Shown: one piece after another, positions 1-7,295 of the stretch
Numbering within the stretch: the stretch's first letter is position 1
Layout of the letters: each line of letters starts with the position of its first letter
NCBI RefSeq assembly: GCF_022678645.1
Contig: NZ_JALBWV010000011.1
Coordinates: forward strand, 62,001-126,000
Source of the DNA: Saccharopolyspora soli
GTDB lineage: Bacteria > Actinomycetota > Actinomycetes > Mycobacteriales > Pseudonocardiaceae
DNA: 64,000 bases
Direction: 5' to 3'
Translations under genes and position numbers: made by a program
The notes under the pieces: generated by a model
Database searches by the model: none
What the model was told of the DNA's origin: nothing
What the model saw: the letters and a program-made list of their open reading frames with translations, nothing else

Positions 1-904
1 CCACCACGGCGTCGACGACCGTCTGCACATCCCAGCGGTAGGTGGACAGCGCTGGTGTCAGCAGGCGGGACACCGGGTGGTCGTCGTAGCCGAGGACCGA
101 CAGGTCGACCGGGACCGCCAGGCCGAGGTCGCGCGCGGCCTCGTAAACGCCGTAGGCCATCGAGTCGGTGAGGCAGAACACCGCGGTGGGCCGGGGAGTC
201 CCGCCGAGCGCGGCGTGCGCCGTCTCGGCGGCGCCGGTCAGATCGTTCGGGCAGGCCAGGACGTGCAGGTCCATGCCCAGTTCGCGGGCGACGTCCTGGA
301 CGATCTTCTCCGCCGGTCGCTGGCGCAGCAGGCGCGGACCCGGTGTCAGCACCAGGATCTCCCGATGCCCGGCGTCGCTGAGCGTTTTGAGCGCGTCAGC
401 GACCCCGAGGCTGTTGTCGAACACCACCTCGGCGGCGGTGGCGGCACCCGGCAGCGGGTCGCCGATCGCGACGAGCATGGTCCGCTCGGCGGCTTCCGCC
501 CAGTGCTGGGAAGTCGGGTCGACCGGGATCGTGACCAGCGCGTCGACCCGCTGGTCGAGGAGGTTCTTGGTGAGCACGGCTTCGCGCGCCGGATCGGCGG
601 CGGAGTCCATGAACAGCGTGTTGCGGTCTGCAGCCAGGAACCGCCTGCCGAGGGTGGTGGCGAAGTTCTGCTGCCACAGGTCTTCCAGCGAGCTGCACAG
701 GACTCCCACCATGCCGGTACGACCGCTGGCCAGGGCGCGGGCGACCGGGTCGGCTTCGTAGCCGATGCGGTCGGCGGCCTCCCGCACGCGCTGCTGGGTT
801 TCGGGAGGCACTTGCAGGCCGCGAAGCGCATAGGACACGGCGGCGGGGGAGAGCCCGGTCTCCGCCGCGATGTCCTTGATCGTGGGGCGCTTGCGGCGTT
901 GCAC
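1..904 (-). CDS. LacI-family transcriptional regulator (3' end outside window)
   Basis: A DNA-binding repressor of the LacI/GalR family, running off the left edge with about 301 residues visible. The GTG start at 904 is chosen because the helix-turn-helix follows at once (TIKDIAAETGLSPAAVSYAL) with the hinge region after it. The remainder reads as a periplasmic-binding-protein-like effector domain, including the segment LSVLGYDDHPVSRLLTPALS that closes the family's second subdomain. It is divergent from the amidohydrolase/dioxygenase/lyase operon starting at 1108, so control of that operon by its substrate or an intermediate is the natural inference. The ligand cannot be told from sequence. 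Confidence 0.88.
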   Translation of the reverse strand, partial: MQRRKRPTIKDIAAETGLSPAAVSYALRGLQVPPETQQRVREAADRIGYEADPVARALASGRTGMVGVLCSSLEDLWQQNFATTLGRRFLAADRNTLFMDSAADPAREAVLTKNLLDQRVDALVTIPVDPTSQHWAEAAERTMLVAIGDPLPGAATAAEVVFDNSLGVADALKTLSDAGHREILVLTPGPRLLRQRPAEKIVQDVARELGMDLHVLACPNDLTGAAETAHAALGGTPRPTAVFCLTDSMAYGVYEAARDLGLAVPVDLSVLGYDDHPVSRLLTPALSTYRWDVQTVVDAVV

Positions 905-1088
905 CTGAGAAGCCTAGCGCGTTGACCAGCGGAGAGGGTGTGCGGATGGGTTCGGATGGCGGTGCTGGTTGCGAGCGCGGCTGACGCTTGCCTGACGACC
1001 ACCCCGCCACGCCCGATCCCAGCTGTTGGACTGATGCGATCGACTCTTGACCGGGCGCGTGCTGATGCGATTCACTGAAGCCATTCAC

Positions 1089-1100
1089 TGAACCGCTTCA
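1089..1100. promoter_or_regulatory. possible LacI-type operator
   Basis: TGAACCGCTTCA has TGAA/TTCA arms around a central CCGC, the general form of LacI-family sites. It lies 7 nt before the GTG start of the amidohydrolase. Just upstream the word TTCACTGAA occurs twice (1071 and 1083) and CTGATGCGAT occurs twice (1031 and 1062). Assignment to the divergent LacI gene is inference. Confidence 0.3.
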
Positions 1101-1107
1101 CAAAGGC

Positions 1108-2016
1108 GTGCCATTGTCCGATGTGCTGATCGATGTGCACCAACACCTCTGGCCCGAGGGTTTCGCGGCCGCGCTCCGCGCGCGTGCGGATCCCCCGATG
1201 CTGCGCGGCTGGACGCTGCACCTGGCGGGCGAGCCGCCATTCGAGGTGGACCCGGCCGACCACGAACCAGCCAAGCGCGCGGCGCGGGAGGCCGATGGCG
1301 GCGTGGCGGTCGCGCTCGTGTCGCTGTCCAGTCCGCTCGGCGTTGAATGGCTGCCTTCGGACCAGGCGGCACCGCTGCTGGATGCATGGCATCGCGGCGC
1401 GCTGGAGTTGCCGGAGCCGTTCCGGCCGTGGGCCGCGGCCAACGTGCTGGAACCCGATGCCGAACAGGTGCGGGATGCGCTCGACCTGGGCTGCGTCGGC
1501 CTGCAGGTCCCGGCCGACGCGATGCGGACACCTACCGATCTGGAACGCATCGCCGTGCTGCTCGCGGAATGCGAGCAGTCCGGTCGGCCAGTGCTCGTGC
1601 ATCCGGGCCGAGCGACCTGTCCCACGCCAGGCTTGCCCGGATGGTGGCCGCCGGTGGTCGATTACGTGGCCCAGATGCAGGCGGCGTGGTGGTCCTGGCA
1701 CGCCGCGGGTCGTGCGCTGCTCCCGGAATTGCGGATCTGCTTCGCCGCCGGGGCCGGGTTGGCGCCCGTGCACCACGAGCGGTTGGTGGCCAGGGGCGGG
1801 GTGTTCGACCGCATCGACCCGAACGTCTTCGTCGACACCTCGTCGTACGGGCCACGCGGTCTGGACGCGCTCATCCGAGTGCTCGGGATCGACCCGGTGG
1901 TGCTCGGCAGCGACCGGCCCTACGCCGAACCGACCGACCCCGGACTGGGCGAGGCCGCTTCCCGAGCCATCCGCTGTGCCAATCCACGCCGATTGCTAGA
2001 AGGAGGACAGCCGTGA
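1108..2016 (+). CDS. amidohydrolase family protein (Amidohydro_2 type)
   Basis: A predicted metal-dependent hydrolase or decarboxylase with a TIM-barrel fold, 302 aa. The N-terminus carries the HxH metal motif (DVHQHLW, H11 and H13), a middle histidine sits in VLVHPGRA, and the C-terminal metal or acid position is in LGSDRPYAEP. Length and motif spacing fit the Amidohydro_2 group, whose members hydrolyse lactones, imides and ring amides or decarboxylate aromatic acids. The GTG start at 1108 is the first start giving the HxH in its normal place. Its stop overlaps the next gene's GTG by 4 nt (GTGA), so the two are translationally coupled. A ring-opening or hydrolysis step in the operon's pathway is inferred; the substrate is unknown. 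Confidence 0.82.
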   Translation: MPLSDVLIDVHQHLWPEGFAAALRARADPPMLRGWTLHLAGEPPFEVDPADHEPAKRAAREADGGVAVALVSLSSPLGVEWLPSDQAAPLLDAWHRGALELPEPFRPWAAANVLEPDAEQVRDALDLGCVGLQVPADAMRTPTDLERIAVLLAECEQSGRPVLVHPGRATCPTPGLPGWWPPVVDYVAQMQAAWWSWHAAGRALLPELRICFAAGAGLAPVHHERLVARGGVFDRIDPNVFVDTSSYGPRGLDALIRVLGIDPVVLGSDRPYAEPTDPGLGEAASRAIRCANPRRLLEGGQP

Positions 2017-2606
2017 TCGTCGAACCGCCGCTGGTCGAGGAAGCCGTGCCAGCGAGGCGCGCGAGTCGGGTGCGCGAGGTGCACGGTGACTGCACGCTTG
2101 AGAGGCTGCCCGGTCGTGATCTCGACCAAGCCGAGCTGCGGGGACTGGTCGCGGATCTTGCGCGTCGGCCCGAGTTGTGGCAGCACCACGTCGCCTTCAG
2201 CGACGACAAGCGGCATTACGTGTCGCTGCACCGGGATGCGCACGTCGACATCTGGCTGCTGTGCTGGACGCCGGAGAACGACACCGGCTGGCACGACCAC
2301 GACATCTCCTCGTTCGCGGTCGCCGTCGCCCGAGGTGCGCTGGTCGAGCACAACCTCGCGGTGGGGCAGCCGAGCGTGGAAACCGAGGTCGCAGCGGGCT
2401 ACGTGTTCGGCTTCGGGCCCGATCACATCCACCGGCTCACCGGTCGGGCGCGCAACAGCGTGTCGATCCACGCTTACTCCCCGCCGCTGTGGCGGATGGG
2501 CCAGTACGCCGTGACCGGTGGTGTGCTCAGGCGCGTTTCGGTGTCCTACGCCGACGAACTGCGTCCCATCGACGAAGTCGAGGTGTCCCCGACGACCCTC
2601 GTCTAG
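2013..2606 (+). CDS. cysteine dioxygenase-type cupin (thiol dioxygenase family)
   Basis: A 197-aa cupin of the cysteine dioxygenase family, non-haem iron enzymes that oxidise a thiol to a sulfinate with O2. The three-histidine iron site is visible as GWHDHD (H94, H96) and DHIH (H138 or H140). The Ser-His-Tyr triad of the family is present in SIHAYSPPL (S151, H153, Y155). The GTG start at 2013 overlaps the preceding stop and has an excellent AAGGAGGA at 2000-2007. Members act on cysteine, 3-mercaptopropionate or other small thiols. Sitting between an amidohydrolase and a lyase relative, this copy may process a sulfur-containing product rather than free cysteine; that is inference. Confidence 0.85.
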   Translation: MIVEPPLVEEAVPARRASRVREVHGDCTLERLPGRDLDQAELRGLVADLARRPELWQHHVAFSDDKRHYVSLHRDAHVDIWLLCWTPENDTGWHDHDISSFAVAVARGALVEHNLAVGQPSVETEVAAGYVFGFGPDHIHRLTGRARNSVSIHAYSPPLWRMGQYAVTGGVLRRVSVSYADELRPIDEVEVSPTTLV

Positions 2607-2647
2607 GGGTGGACCGCGGAGCACGGTGTGCTCGACGGGAGGGCGTT

Positions 2648-4132
2648 ATGACTGTGGTTCAGGGCGCGGCCCCTGTGCGGCACGGTGACGTCGCCGGAAA
2701 CGACACCGTGCTCCTCGACGGCACCGCGTTGTCCATTGTGGATGTTCGCCGGATCGCGGCTGGACGTGCCGCGGTCGCTATTTCGCCTGTCGGGTTGGAC
2801 CGGCTGCGTGATGGCTGGCGGGCCGCTCGACGAGCGACGGGGCACCCGGTTTACGGGCGCACCACGGGCGTGGGCGCCAACTGCTGCGAGGCAGTCCTGG
2901 GTGGTGCGGCGCACGGGATGCGGTTGCTGCGCAGCCATGCCAGCGGGATCGGGAACCTGCTGCCCGAACGGGATGTGCGCGCGATGCTCGCGGTACGGGT
3001 GAACCAGGTGCTGCGCGGCGGTGCCGGTCTGCAACCCGCCATCGCCGAAGCGATGGTGGCCGCGCTCAATGCCGGGAGCTACCCGGAGGTGCACGAACAC
3101 GGTGCGGTCGGTACCGGCGATCTCGGCCCGCTGGCCGAGCTGGGGCTCGCGCTCGCGGGCGAGGGCAGGTGGGCTGGCAGCGGGTTGCCGCCGAATCCGG
3201 TCGCTGTGGCCGACGGTGACGCCCTTGCGCTGATCAGCAGCAATGCGCTGACCATCGGCCAAGCGGCGCTGGCCGCGGACGCGCTGCGCGCACTCCTGGA
3301 CGCGACGGCTCCGGTCGTCGCGCTGACGCTGCTCGCCGTCGACGGTTCGACCGAGCCGTTCGCACCGGAGGTGCACGATGCACGACCGCACGTCGGTGCA
3401 TCCCAGGTCGCTGCCGAGGTGCTGAGGTTGCTCGGCGGTGCGGTGGTTCCGGGGCCCCGGGTCCAGGATCCGTTCGGGTTGCGGTGTTTCCCCCAGGTGC
3501 ACGGTCCTGCGTTGGAGGCCCTGGCCGACGTCGAGTCGGTGCTGGCGGTGGAACTCAACGCGGCCAGCGAGAATCCGCTGATCACGCCAGCGACGGCGGT
3601 GCGCCACCACGGCGGGTTCCACACCGCCCAGCTCGCCCTCGCCCTGGATCGGCTGCGGCTGGCAGTGCTGTGCACCGCGCAACTGTCGGCGGGGCGGCTG
3701 TGGATGCTCGCCGAACCGGAGCTGACCGGGCTGCGTCCGTTCCTCGCATCCGGTCCGGCGGGCAGTTCGGGAATCATGCTGCTCGAATACGGCGTGAGCT
3801 CGGCCCTCGCCGAGCTGCGGGCCGCCGCGTTTCCGGCGACGCTGGGCCACGCCGTGCTGTCCAGGGGCGCAGAGGAGCACGCGAGTTTCGGCTCGCAGGC
3901 GGCCAAGCAGACCCAGCGCGCAGCGGAGGCTTATCGGCTCGTGCTGGCCTGCGAACTCGTGGCCGCGGTTCGTGCGCACCGGTTGCGCGGGACCAGACCG
4001 AGTCCAGCGCAACCGGTCCGAGCGGTGCACGAACGCGCGTGTCAGGTGCTCAACCCGGATACCGAGGACCGTCCGTTGTCCGACGACGTCACGGCCGCCG
4101 CACTCCTCATCGACGAGCTGAGCGGGCGGTAG
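2648..4132 (+). CDS. aromatic amino acid lyase family protein with atypical MIO site
   Basis: A 494-aa member of the HAL/PAL/TAL family, which normally eliminates ammonia from His, Phe or Tyr using an MIO group made from Ala-Ser-Gly. Family landmarks are present: VYGRTTGVG (Y69), VQDPFGLRCFPQVHG (R279) and ELNAASENPLI. The segment aligned to the MIO tripeptide reads AVGTGDLGPLAE, so Ala-Ser-Gly is replaced by G155-T156-G157. The tyrosine of the QDPYSLRC motif is F276. The ATG at 2648 follows a GGGAGGG ribosome site and lies 41 nt after the cupin gene. Either this is a divergent lyase working without a standard MIO or it has another elimination or isomerase role. Do not annotate it as a plain histidase. 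Confidence 0.85.
   Translation: MTVVQGAAPVRHGDVAGNDTVLLDGTALSIVDVRRIAAGRAAVAISPVGLDRLRDGWRAARRATGHPVYGRTTGVGANCCEAVLGGAAHGMRLLRSHASGIGNLLPERDVRAMLAVRVNQVLRGGAGLQPAIAEAMVAALNAGSYPEVHEHGAVGTGDLGPLAELGLALAGEGRWAGSGLPPNPVAVADGDALALISSNALTIGQAALAADALRALLDATAPVVALTLLAVDGSTEPFAPEVHDARPHVGASQVAAEVLRLLGGAVVPGPRVQDPFGLRCFPQVHGPALEALADVESVLAVELNAASENPLITPATAVRHHGGFHTAQLALALDRLRLAVLCTAQLSAGRLWMLAEPELTGLRPFLASGPAGSSGIMLLEYGVSSALAELRAAAFPATLGHAVLSRGAEEHASFGSQAAKQTQRAAEAYRLVLACELVAAVRAHRLRGTRPSPAQPVRAVHERACQVLNPDTEDRPLSDDVTAAALLIDELSGR
2732..2742. repeat. TCCATTGTGGA palindromic word, copy 1
   Basis: Interrupted palindrome TCCA-TTG-TGGA inside the lyase gene, where it encodes part of LSIVDV. The same 11-mer recurs at 6506, 34594 and (reverse) 62357, with a one-base variant at 37808. 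Confidence 0.6.
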
Positions 4133-4136
4133 CCGC

Positions 4137-4341
4137 GAGGCCCCGTGGCGGAAGGGCATTCATGATGTCCGGCATCCAGCGACCGCGCACATCGAGTTCG
4201 AACGCGGCTACCCCGGCGCTCCGCGCGAGCCGCGCTCAGTACAGCACTGTCCACATCGGTCAGTGCGAGCTTCGCCCCGGCTCGGGCGAAAGCTCGTGCC
4301 ATGCCGAGCCCGATGCCCTGGCCCCGGTGATGAACACGGCT
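4137..4341 (-). pseudogene. short-chain dehydrogenase relic (frameshifted N-terminus)
   Basis: Read on the minus strand, three frames in succession give pieces of one SDR-like protein. AVFITGA comes first, then GQGIGLGMARAFARAGAKLA followed by LTDVDSAVLSAARAE, then VAAFELDVRGRWMPDIMNAL. Together these are a Rossmann nucleotide-binding start with at least two frameshifts, and the catalytic Tyr-Lys half is absent. It lies directly downstream of the NmrA gene on the same strand and beside the lyase stop. I read it as a decayed gene remnant. An alternative is sequencing error, but the missing C-terminal half argues for true decay. Confidence 0.6.
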
Positions 4342-4349
4342 CGGTGCGG

Positions 4350-5222
4350 CTACGCGCTGAGTATCGCTTCGATGCGTGCCGCTCCTCCGCGCCGCAGCCA
4401 GTCGGGGAAGGTCAGCAGGTTCGGGTGGAGTTTCCGCAGGGCCGGAATGTTGGCGTGCCACATCCGCTCGGTGGCGAATGCGCGGGCGGCTCGGTCGCTG
4501 AGCCCCGCCGCCGCGCCCGGAATCTGCTGGTAGGTGATCTCGCGGCCGAGGGCCTGCCCGATCAGCGCGACCGTCTCGGTCGAGGTCAGTTCGTCCCCGG
4601 CGATTTCGATCGCCCGGCCGAGGTATTCCGCCGGACTGCCGAACGCCAGGGCGGCGAAGGCGCCGATGTCGTCGGCCGCGATCAGTTGCACCGGGACGTC
4701 CGGCCCGAACAGGTGGAGCAGTGCGCCATCGCGGATGCCGCCCAGCGGGAGCCCCGGAATCGTGTGGTTCTCCATGAACCGGACCGGCCGCAAGATCGTC
4801 GCCGGTAGATCGAGGGCGCGGATGTACTGCTCGATCTGCCACTTGCTGCGCCAGTACGGGATGTCGGCGTCGCGGTCGGCTCCGCCGACGGAGGCGAAGA
4901 CGAAATGCACGACGCCTGCGGTCGCGGCGGCGTCGGCGAGCCTGCGGCCGCGTTGGACCTCCAGTTCCAGATCTTGGCCATCCGGGGTGACACCGAAGAT
5001 TCCGTGCACTCCCACGGCGGCTGCTTCGAGTGAATCGGGATCGTCCAGATCACCCACGGCCAACTCGACACCAGCCGCTGCGAGTGCCTGGACTGCCGGG
5101 CGGTCGGCGTCGCGGACGAGCGCGCGCACGCGCCAGCCGCCAGCCCGCAGGTGTTTGGCGGTCGTGCCGCCTTGGCGGCCGGTCGCGCCCATCACGAGGA
5201 TGGTCTTGGGTGCTTCGTCCAC
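4350..5222 (-). CDS. NmrA-like NAD(P)-binding protein
   Basis: A 290-aa atypical SDR of the NmrA/HSCARG type, either a redox-sensing regulator or an NAD(P)H-dependent reductase. The Rossmann motif GATGRQGG is at the N-terminus and the family segment LRPVRFMENH is in the middle. An in-frame ATG exists at 5249 but would overlap an operator. The GTG at 5222 has GGAGG exactly 5 nt upstream (5232-5228), so I choose it. It is divergent from a TetR gene across two matching palindromes, so control by that TetR is likely. The classical SDR Tyr-Lys pair is not obvious, so whether it is an enzyme or a sensor is open. Confidence 0.85.
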   Translation of the reverse strand: MDEAPKTILVMGATGRQGGTTAKHLRAGGWRVRALVRDADRPAVQALAAAGVELAVGDLDDPDSLEAAAVGVHGIFGVTPDGQDLELEVQRGRRLADAAATAGVVHFVFASVGGADRDADIPYWRSKWQIEQYIRALDLPATILRPVRFMENHTIPGLPLGGIRDGALLHLFGPDVPVQLIAADDIGAFAALAFGSPAEYLGRAIEIAGDELTSTETVALIGQALGREITYQQIPGAAAGLSDRAARAFATERMWHANIPALRKLHPNLLTFPDWLRRGGAARIEAILSA

Positions 5223-5248
5223 GAGGGCCTCCAGGGCTAGGGGTAACA

Positions 5249-5284
5249 TGAGGGGCCCTCAAGAAATATACTGAGGTGGCCTCG
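5249..5284. promoter_or_regulatory. two tandem TetR operators between NmrA and TetR genes
   Basis: Two copies of TGAGG-N3-CCTC(A/G) are visible: TGAGGGGCCCTCA at 5249-5261 and TGAGGTGGCCTCG at 5272-5284, 23 nt apart. Between them 5265-5272 carries overlapping -10 boxes, TATATT for the minus-strand NmrA gene and TATACT for the plus-strand TetR gene. A dimer on each site would block both promoters. Binding by the adjacent TetR is inferred from position. Confidence 0.6.
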
Positions 5285-5304
5285 ACTTGGCTAGGAGGGT
5301 GCTG

Positions 5305-5880
5305 GTGGCCAACGGAAATCCGCCGCAGCGTCGAATGCGCGCCGACGCGCGTCGCAACCGAGACCGGCTGCTCGCCGCGACCGGGGAGGCGTTCGCCGAG
5401 CATGGAACGGATGCCGCTCTCGAAGACATCGCGCGGCGCGCTGGCGTGGCGATCGGCACGCTCTACAGCCATTTCCCGACCCGGCACGCCCTGCTGGAAG
5501 CGCTGCTGCGGGAGCAAGTGGAAGCATTGGGCGACAAAGCCAGTCAGCTGCTGGATCATCCGTCACCGCTGGAAGCTCTCATCGAGTGGGCGCATGCGGC
5601 GATCGCCCACACCGCCACCTACCGGGGGCTTGCCGCATCGATGATGACCGGCCTGGGCTATGAGAATTCCGAGCTCCACGCGGCTTGCCAAGCACTGATC
5701 CAGGCCGGTGAACGGGTTCTCGCCCGCGCGCAACAGGCCGGAGTCGTGCGCCCCGACGTTGCGGCCTCCGATCTGTTCGCGCTCATCAACGCTGTCGCAT
5801 GGGCAGGTGAACAGGTGCCGTCCGAGCAGGGCGCACGGCTGCTGGGCTACGTCATCGACGGACTTCGACCGATGAGCTGA
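5305..5880 (+). CDS. TetR/AcrR-family transcriptional regulator
   Basis: A 191-aa repressor. The N-terminal helix-turn-helix is clear (DIARRAGVAIGTLYSHFPTR) and is followed by an all-helical effector domain. Upstream in-frame TTG and GTG codons exist, but the GTG at 5305 has AGGAGG at 5293-5298 with 6 nt spacing and is preferred. It is divergent from the NmrA-like gene with two palindromic operators in between, so it probably represses both itself and that gene. The C-terminal half resembles the group that pairs with NmrA or SDR oxidoreductases; the inducer is unknown. Confidence 0.9.
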   Translation: MANGNPPQRRMRADARRNRDRLLAATGEAFAEHGTDAALEDIARRAGVAIGTLYSHFPTRHALLEALLREQVEALGDKASQLLDHPSPLEALIEWAHAAIAHTATYRGLAASMMTGLGYENSELHAACQALIQAGERVLARAQQAGVVRPDVAASDLFALINAVAWAGEQVPSEQGARLLGYVIDGLRPMS

Positions 5881-5922
5881 GGGAGTGCGCATACCGGCAG
5901 CTCGCGACGAGGCTGCGCGTGC

Positions 5923-6450
5923 TTATTCGGCCGATGCGGTGCGCAGCAATCGGAGTTGGCCGATCTCGGCCACGTTCTTCATCAGTTCGGCGTTCACCCA
6001 GCCGACCATGTGCGCCGCGGTCTTTTCGGGGTTGTCCTGCCATGGGAACGGCGCCGTGGCGTCCAGGTCGGCATCGGTGAGCCGTTCCAGCACCGCCAAC
6101 CACTCCGTTCGAAGATCGCGCAACCATTCGATGGTCGGCGCGCCGTCGCCGGGCCAGCTGATCTCGCCCCGGTCCCGTGGGGTTCGACCCTGCGCGTGGT
6201 CGAGGGTGACGCTCCACCACCAGCCGATGTGCCAGGTGATCCAGGCGATCGTGGGGATCGGAATGGGATCTGGCTCGGTCTCCGCCCAGTCCGGCACCCA
6301 CGTCCCGTCCACATCCTGGTGGACCGTCCAGCAGTGGGCCGCGGGCTCCCAGCGGAAGTCCTCGGGCCGCAGCTGGTCCAGGTGGAGCTCGAACAACGAC
6401 CAGGTCAGGTCGAACTGCCAACGCAGCAGTTCACCACGAGATGCGGACAT
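5923..6450 (-). CDS. DinB-like four-helix-bundle protein
   Basis: A 175-aa protein with the pattern of the DinB/YfiT superfamily. An early helix is LLRWQFDLTWSLFELHLDQL, then W-x-P-A-x-H-C-W-T-V-H, a central ITWHIGWWW and a terminal HMVGWVNAELMKNVAEIGQL. The conserved histidines (in AHCW, TWHIGWW and AHMVGW) are placed like the metal ligands of the family. Members include thiol-dependent transferases and many proteins of unknown role. The start at 6450 is the only ATG giving the full first helix. It lies alone between two TetR genes and faces the 5305 gene. Confidence 0.78.
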   Translation of the reverse strand: MSASRGELLRWQFDLTWSLFELHLDQLRPEDFRWEPAAHCWTVHQDVDGTWVPDWAETEPDPIPIPTIAWITWHIGWWWSVTLDHAQGRTPRDRGEISWPGDGAPTIEWLRDLRTEWLAVLERLTDADLDATAPFPWQDNPEKTAAHMVGWVNAELMKNVAEIGQLRLLRTASAE

Positions 6451-6505
6451 GGGCGGATCGTCTCATGTGGTCCGTTCGTTCCGAAAGCGGTTTTCCGGTC
6501 GGCTG

Positions 6506-6516
6506 TCCATTGTGGA
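6506..6516. repeat. TCCATTGTGGA palindromic word, copy 2
   Basis: Exact copy of the word at 2732, here in the 84-nt gap between the DinB-like gene and the TetR gene. Confidence 0.6.
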
Positions 6517-6534
6517 ATTCAGACGGCGCGCCGG

Positions 6535-7125
6535 TCATGGCTGGGGGGCGCCCGTCGCGCGGTAGCGCAGGCCGTCCATCAGCAGGTCGAGCAGGCGGCG
6601 GGCCTGGTCGCGCTGCTCCGGTTGGCCCGCCGCGAGGGACAGGCCGCTGATGCTCGTCAGCACGTCGACCGGTTCGACGTCCGGCCGCACGGTTCCGGCC
6701 GCGACCCCGGCGCGCAGCAGCGTCGTGATCGCCGCCACCATCCGGTCGCGGCTTTCCGCGTAGGGGTTTCCGCCGGAGGCGATGACGGCCCGCAACGCGT
6801 CGGCCATGCCGTGCTTGGTCATCATGTAGTCGACGAAGCGGTCCATCCAGGTCCGCATGGCCTGGTCCGGCGGCATGGTCGCCAGCAGTTCCGGCGCGGC
6901 CTCGCACAGCTTCGCGAGTTCGTTGCGGTAGGCCGCTTCGACGAGCGCGTCCCGGGTGGGGAAGTGGCGGTAGAGCGTCCCGATGCCGACCCCCGCGTCC
7001 TTGGCGATCGCGTCGAGGGTCGCGTCCAACCCGTCCTCGGAGAACCGTCGCACGGCGGCGTCCAGCAGCCGGTCGCGGTTGCGCTGGGCGTCGGCGCGCA
7101 GCCGTCGGGCTCCGGTGGTCGCCAC
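6535..7125 (-). CDS. TetR-family transcriptional regulator
   Basis: A 196-aa TetR repressor. The N-terminal HTH is IAKDAGVGIGTLYRHFPTRD and the C-terminal domain resembles the SbtR-like group. The ATG at 7125 is preceded by a GGAGGA-type site. The gene is divergent from the SDR at 7296, and two GGAG-rich palindromes lie in the shared promoter region, one between the -35 and -10 of the SDR promoter. The simplest reading is autoregulation together with repression of the SDR. Confidence 0.9.
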   Translation of the reverse strand: MATTGARRLRADAQRNRDRLLDAAVRRFSEDGLDATLDAIAKDAGVGIGTLYRHFPTRDALVEAAYRNELAKLCEAAPELLATMPPDQAMRTWMDRFVDYMMTKHGMADALRAVIASGGNPYAESRDRMVAAITTLLRAGVAAGTVRPDVEPVDVLTSISGLSLAAGQPEQRDQARRLLDLLMDGLRYRATGAPQP

Positions 7126-7184
7126 GGTTCCTCCTCGTCGGTCCGGGCCGGTCTCGCGACCGGTGGCACGTGCCAGGGTACGAG

Positions 7185-7239
7185 TTGCTAATCGGAGGAG
7201 GCTCCGATTATAGTTCGAACGTGAGCGGAGGCTCCTCCG
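7185..7239 (+). promoter_or_regulatory. SDR promoter with two TetR operators
   Basis: TTGCTA (7185-7190) and TATAGT (7209-7214) form a -35/-10 pair with an 18-nt spacer. The spacer holds the inverted repeat AATCGGAG-GAGG-CTCCGATT (7190-7209). A second related site, CGGAGG-CT-CCTCCG (7226-7239), follows the -10. This is steric repression architecture; the divergent TetR at 6535-7125 is the likely binder. Confidence 0.6.
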
Positions 7240-7295
7240 TTTCTTCTCCGATCAGTGCACCCTCCGGGGCACCGAGCAACGCACACAGGAAGAGC

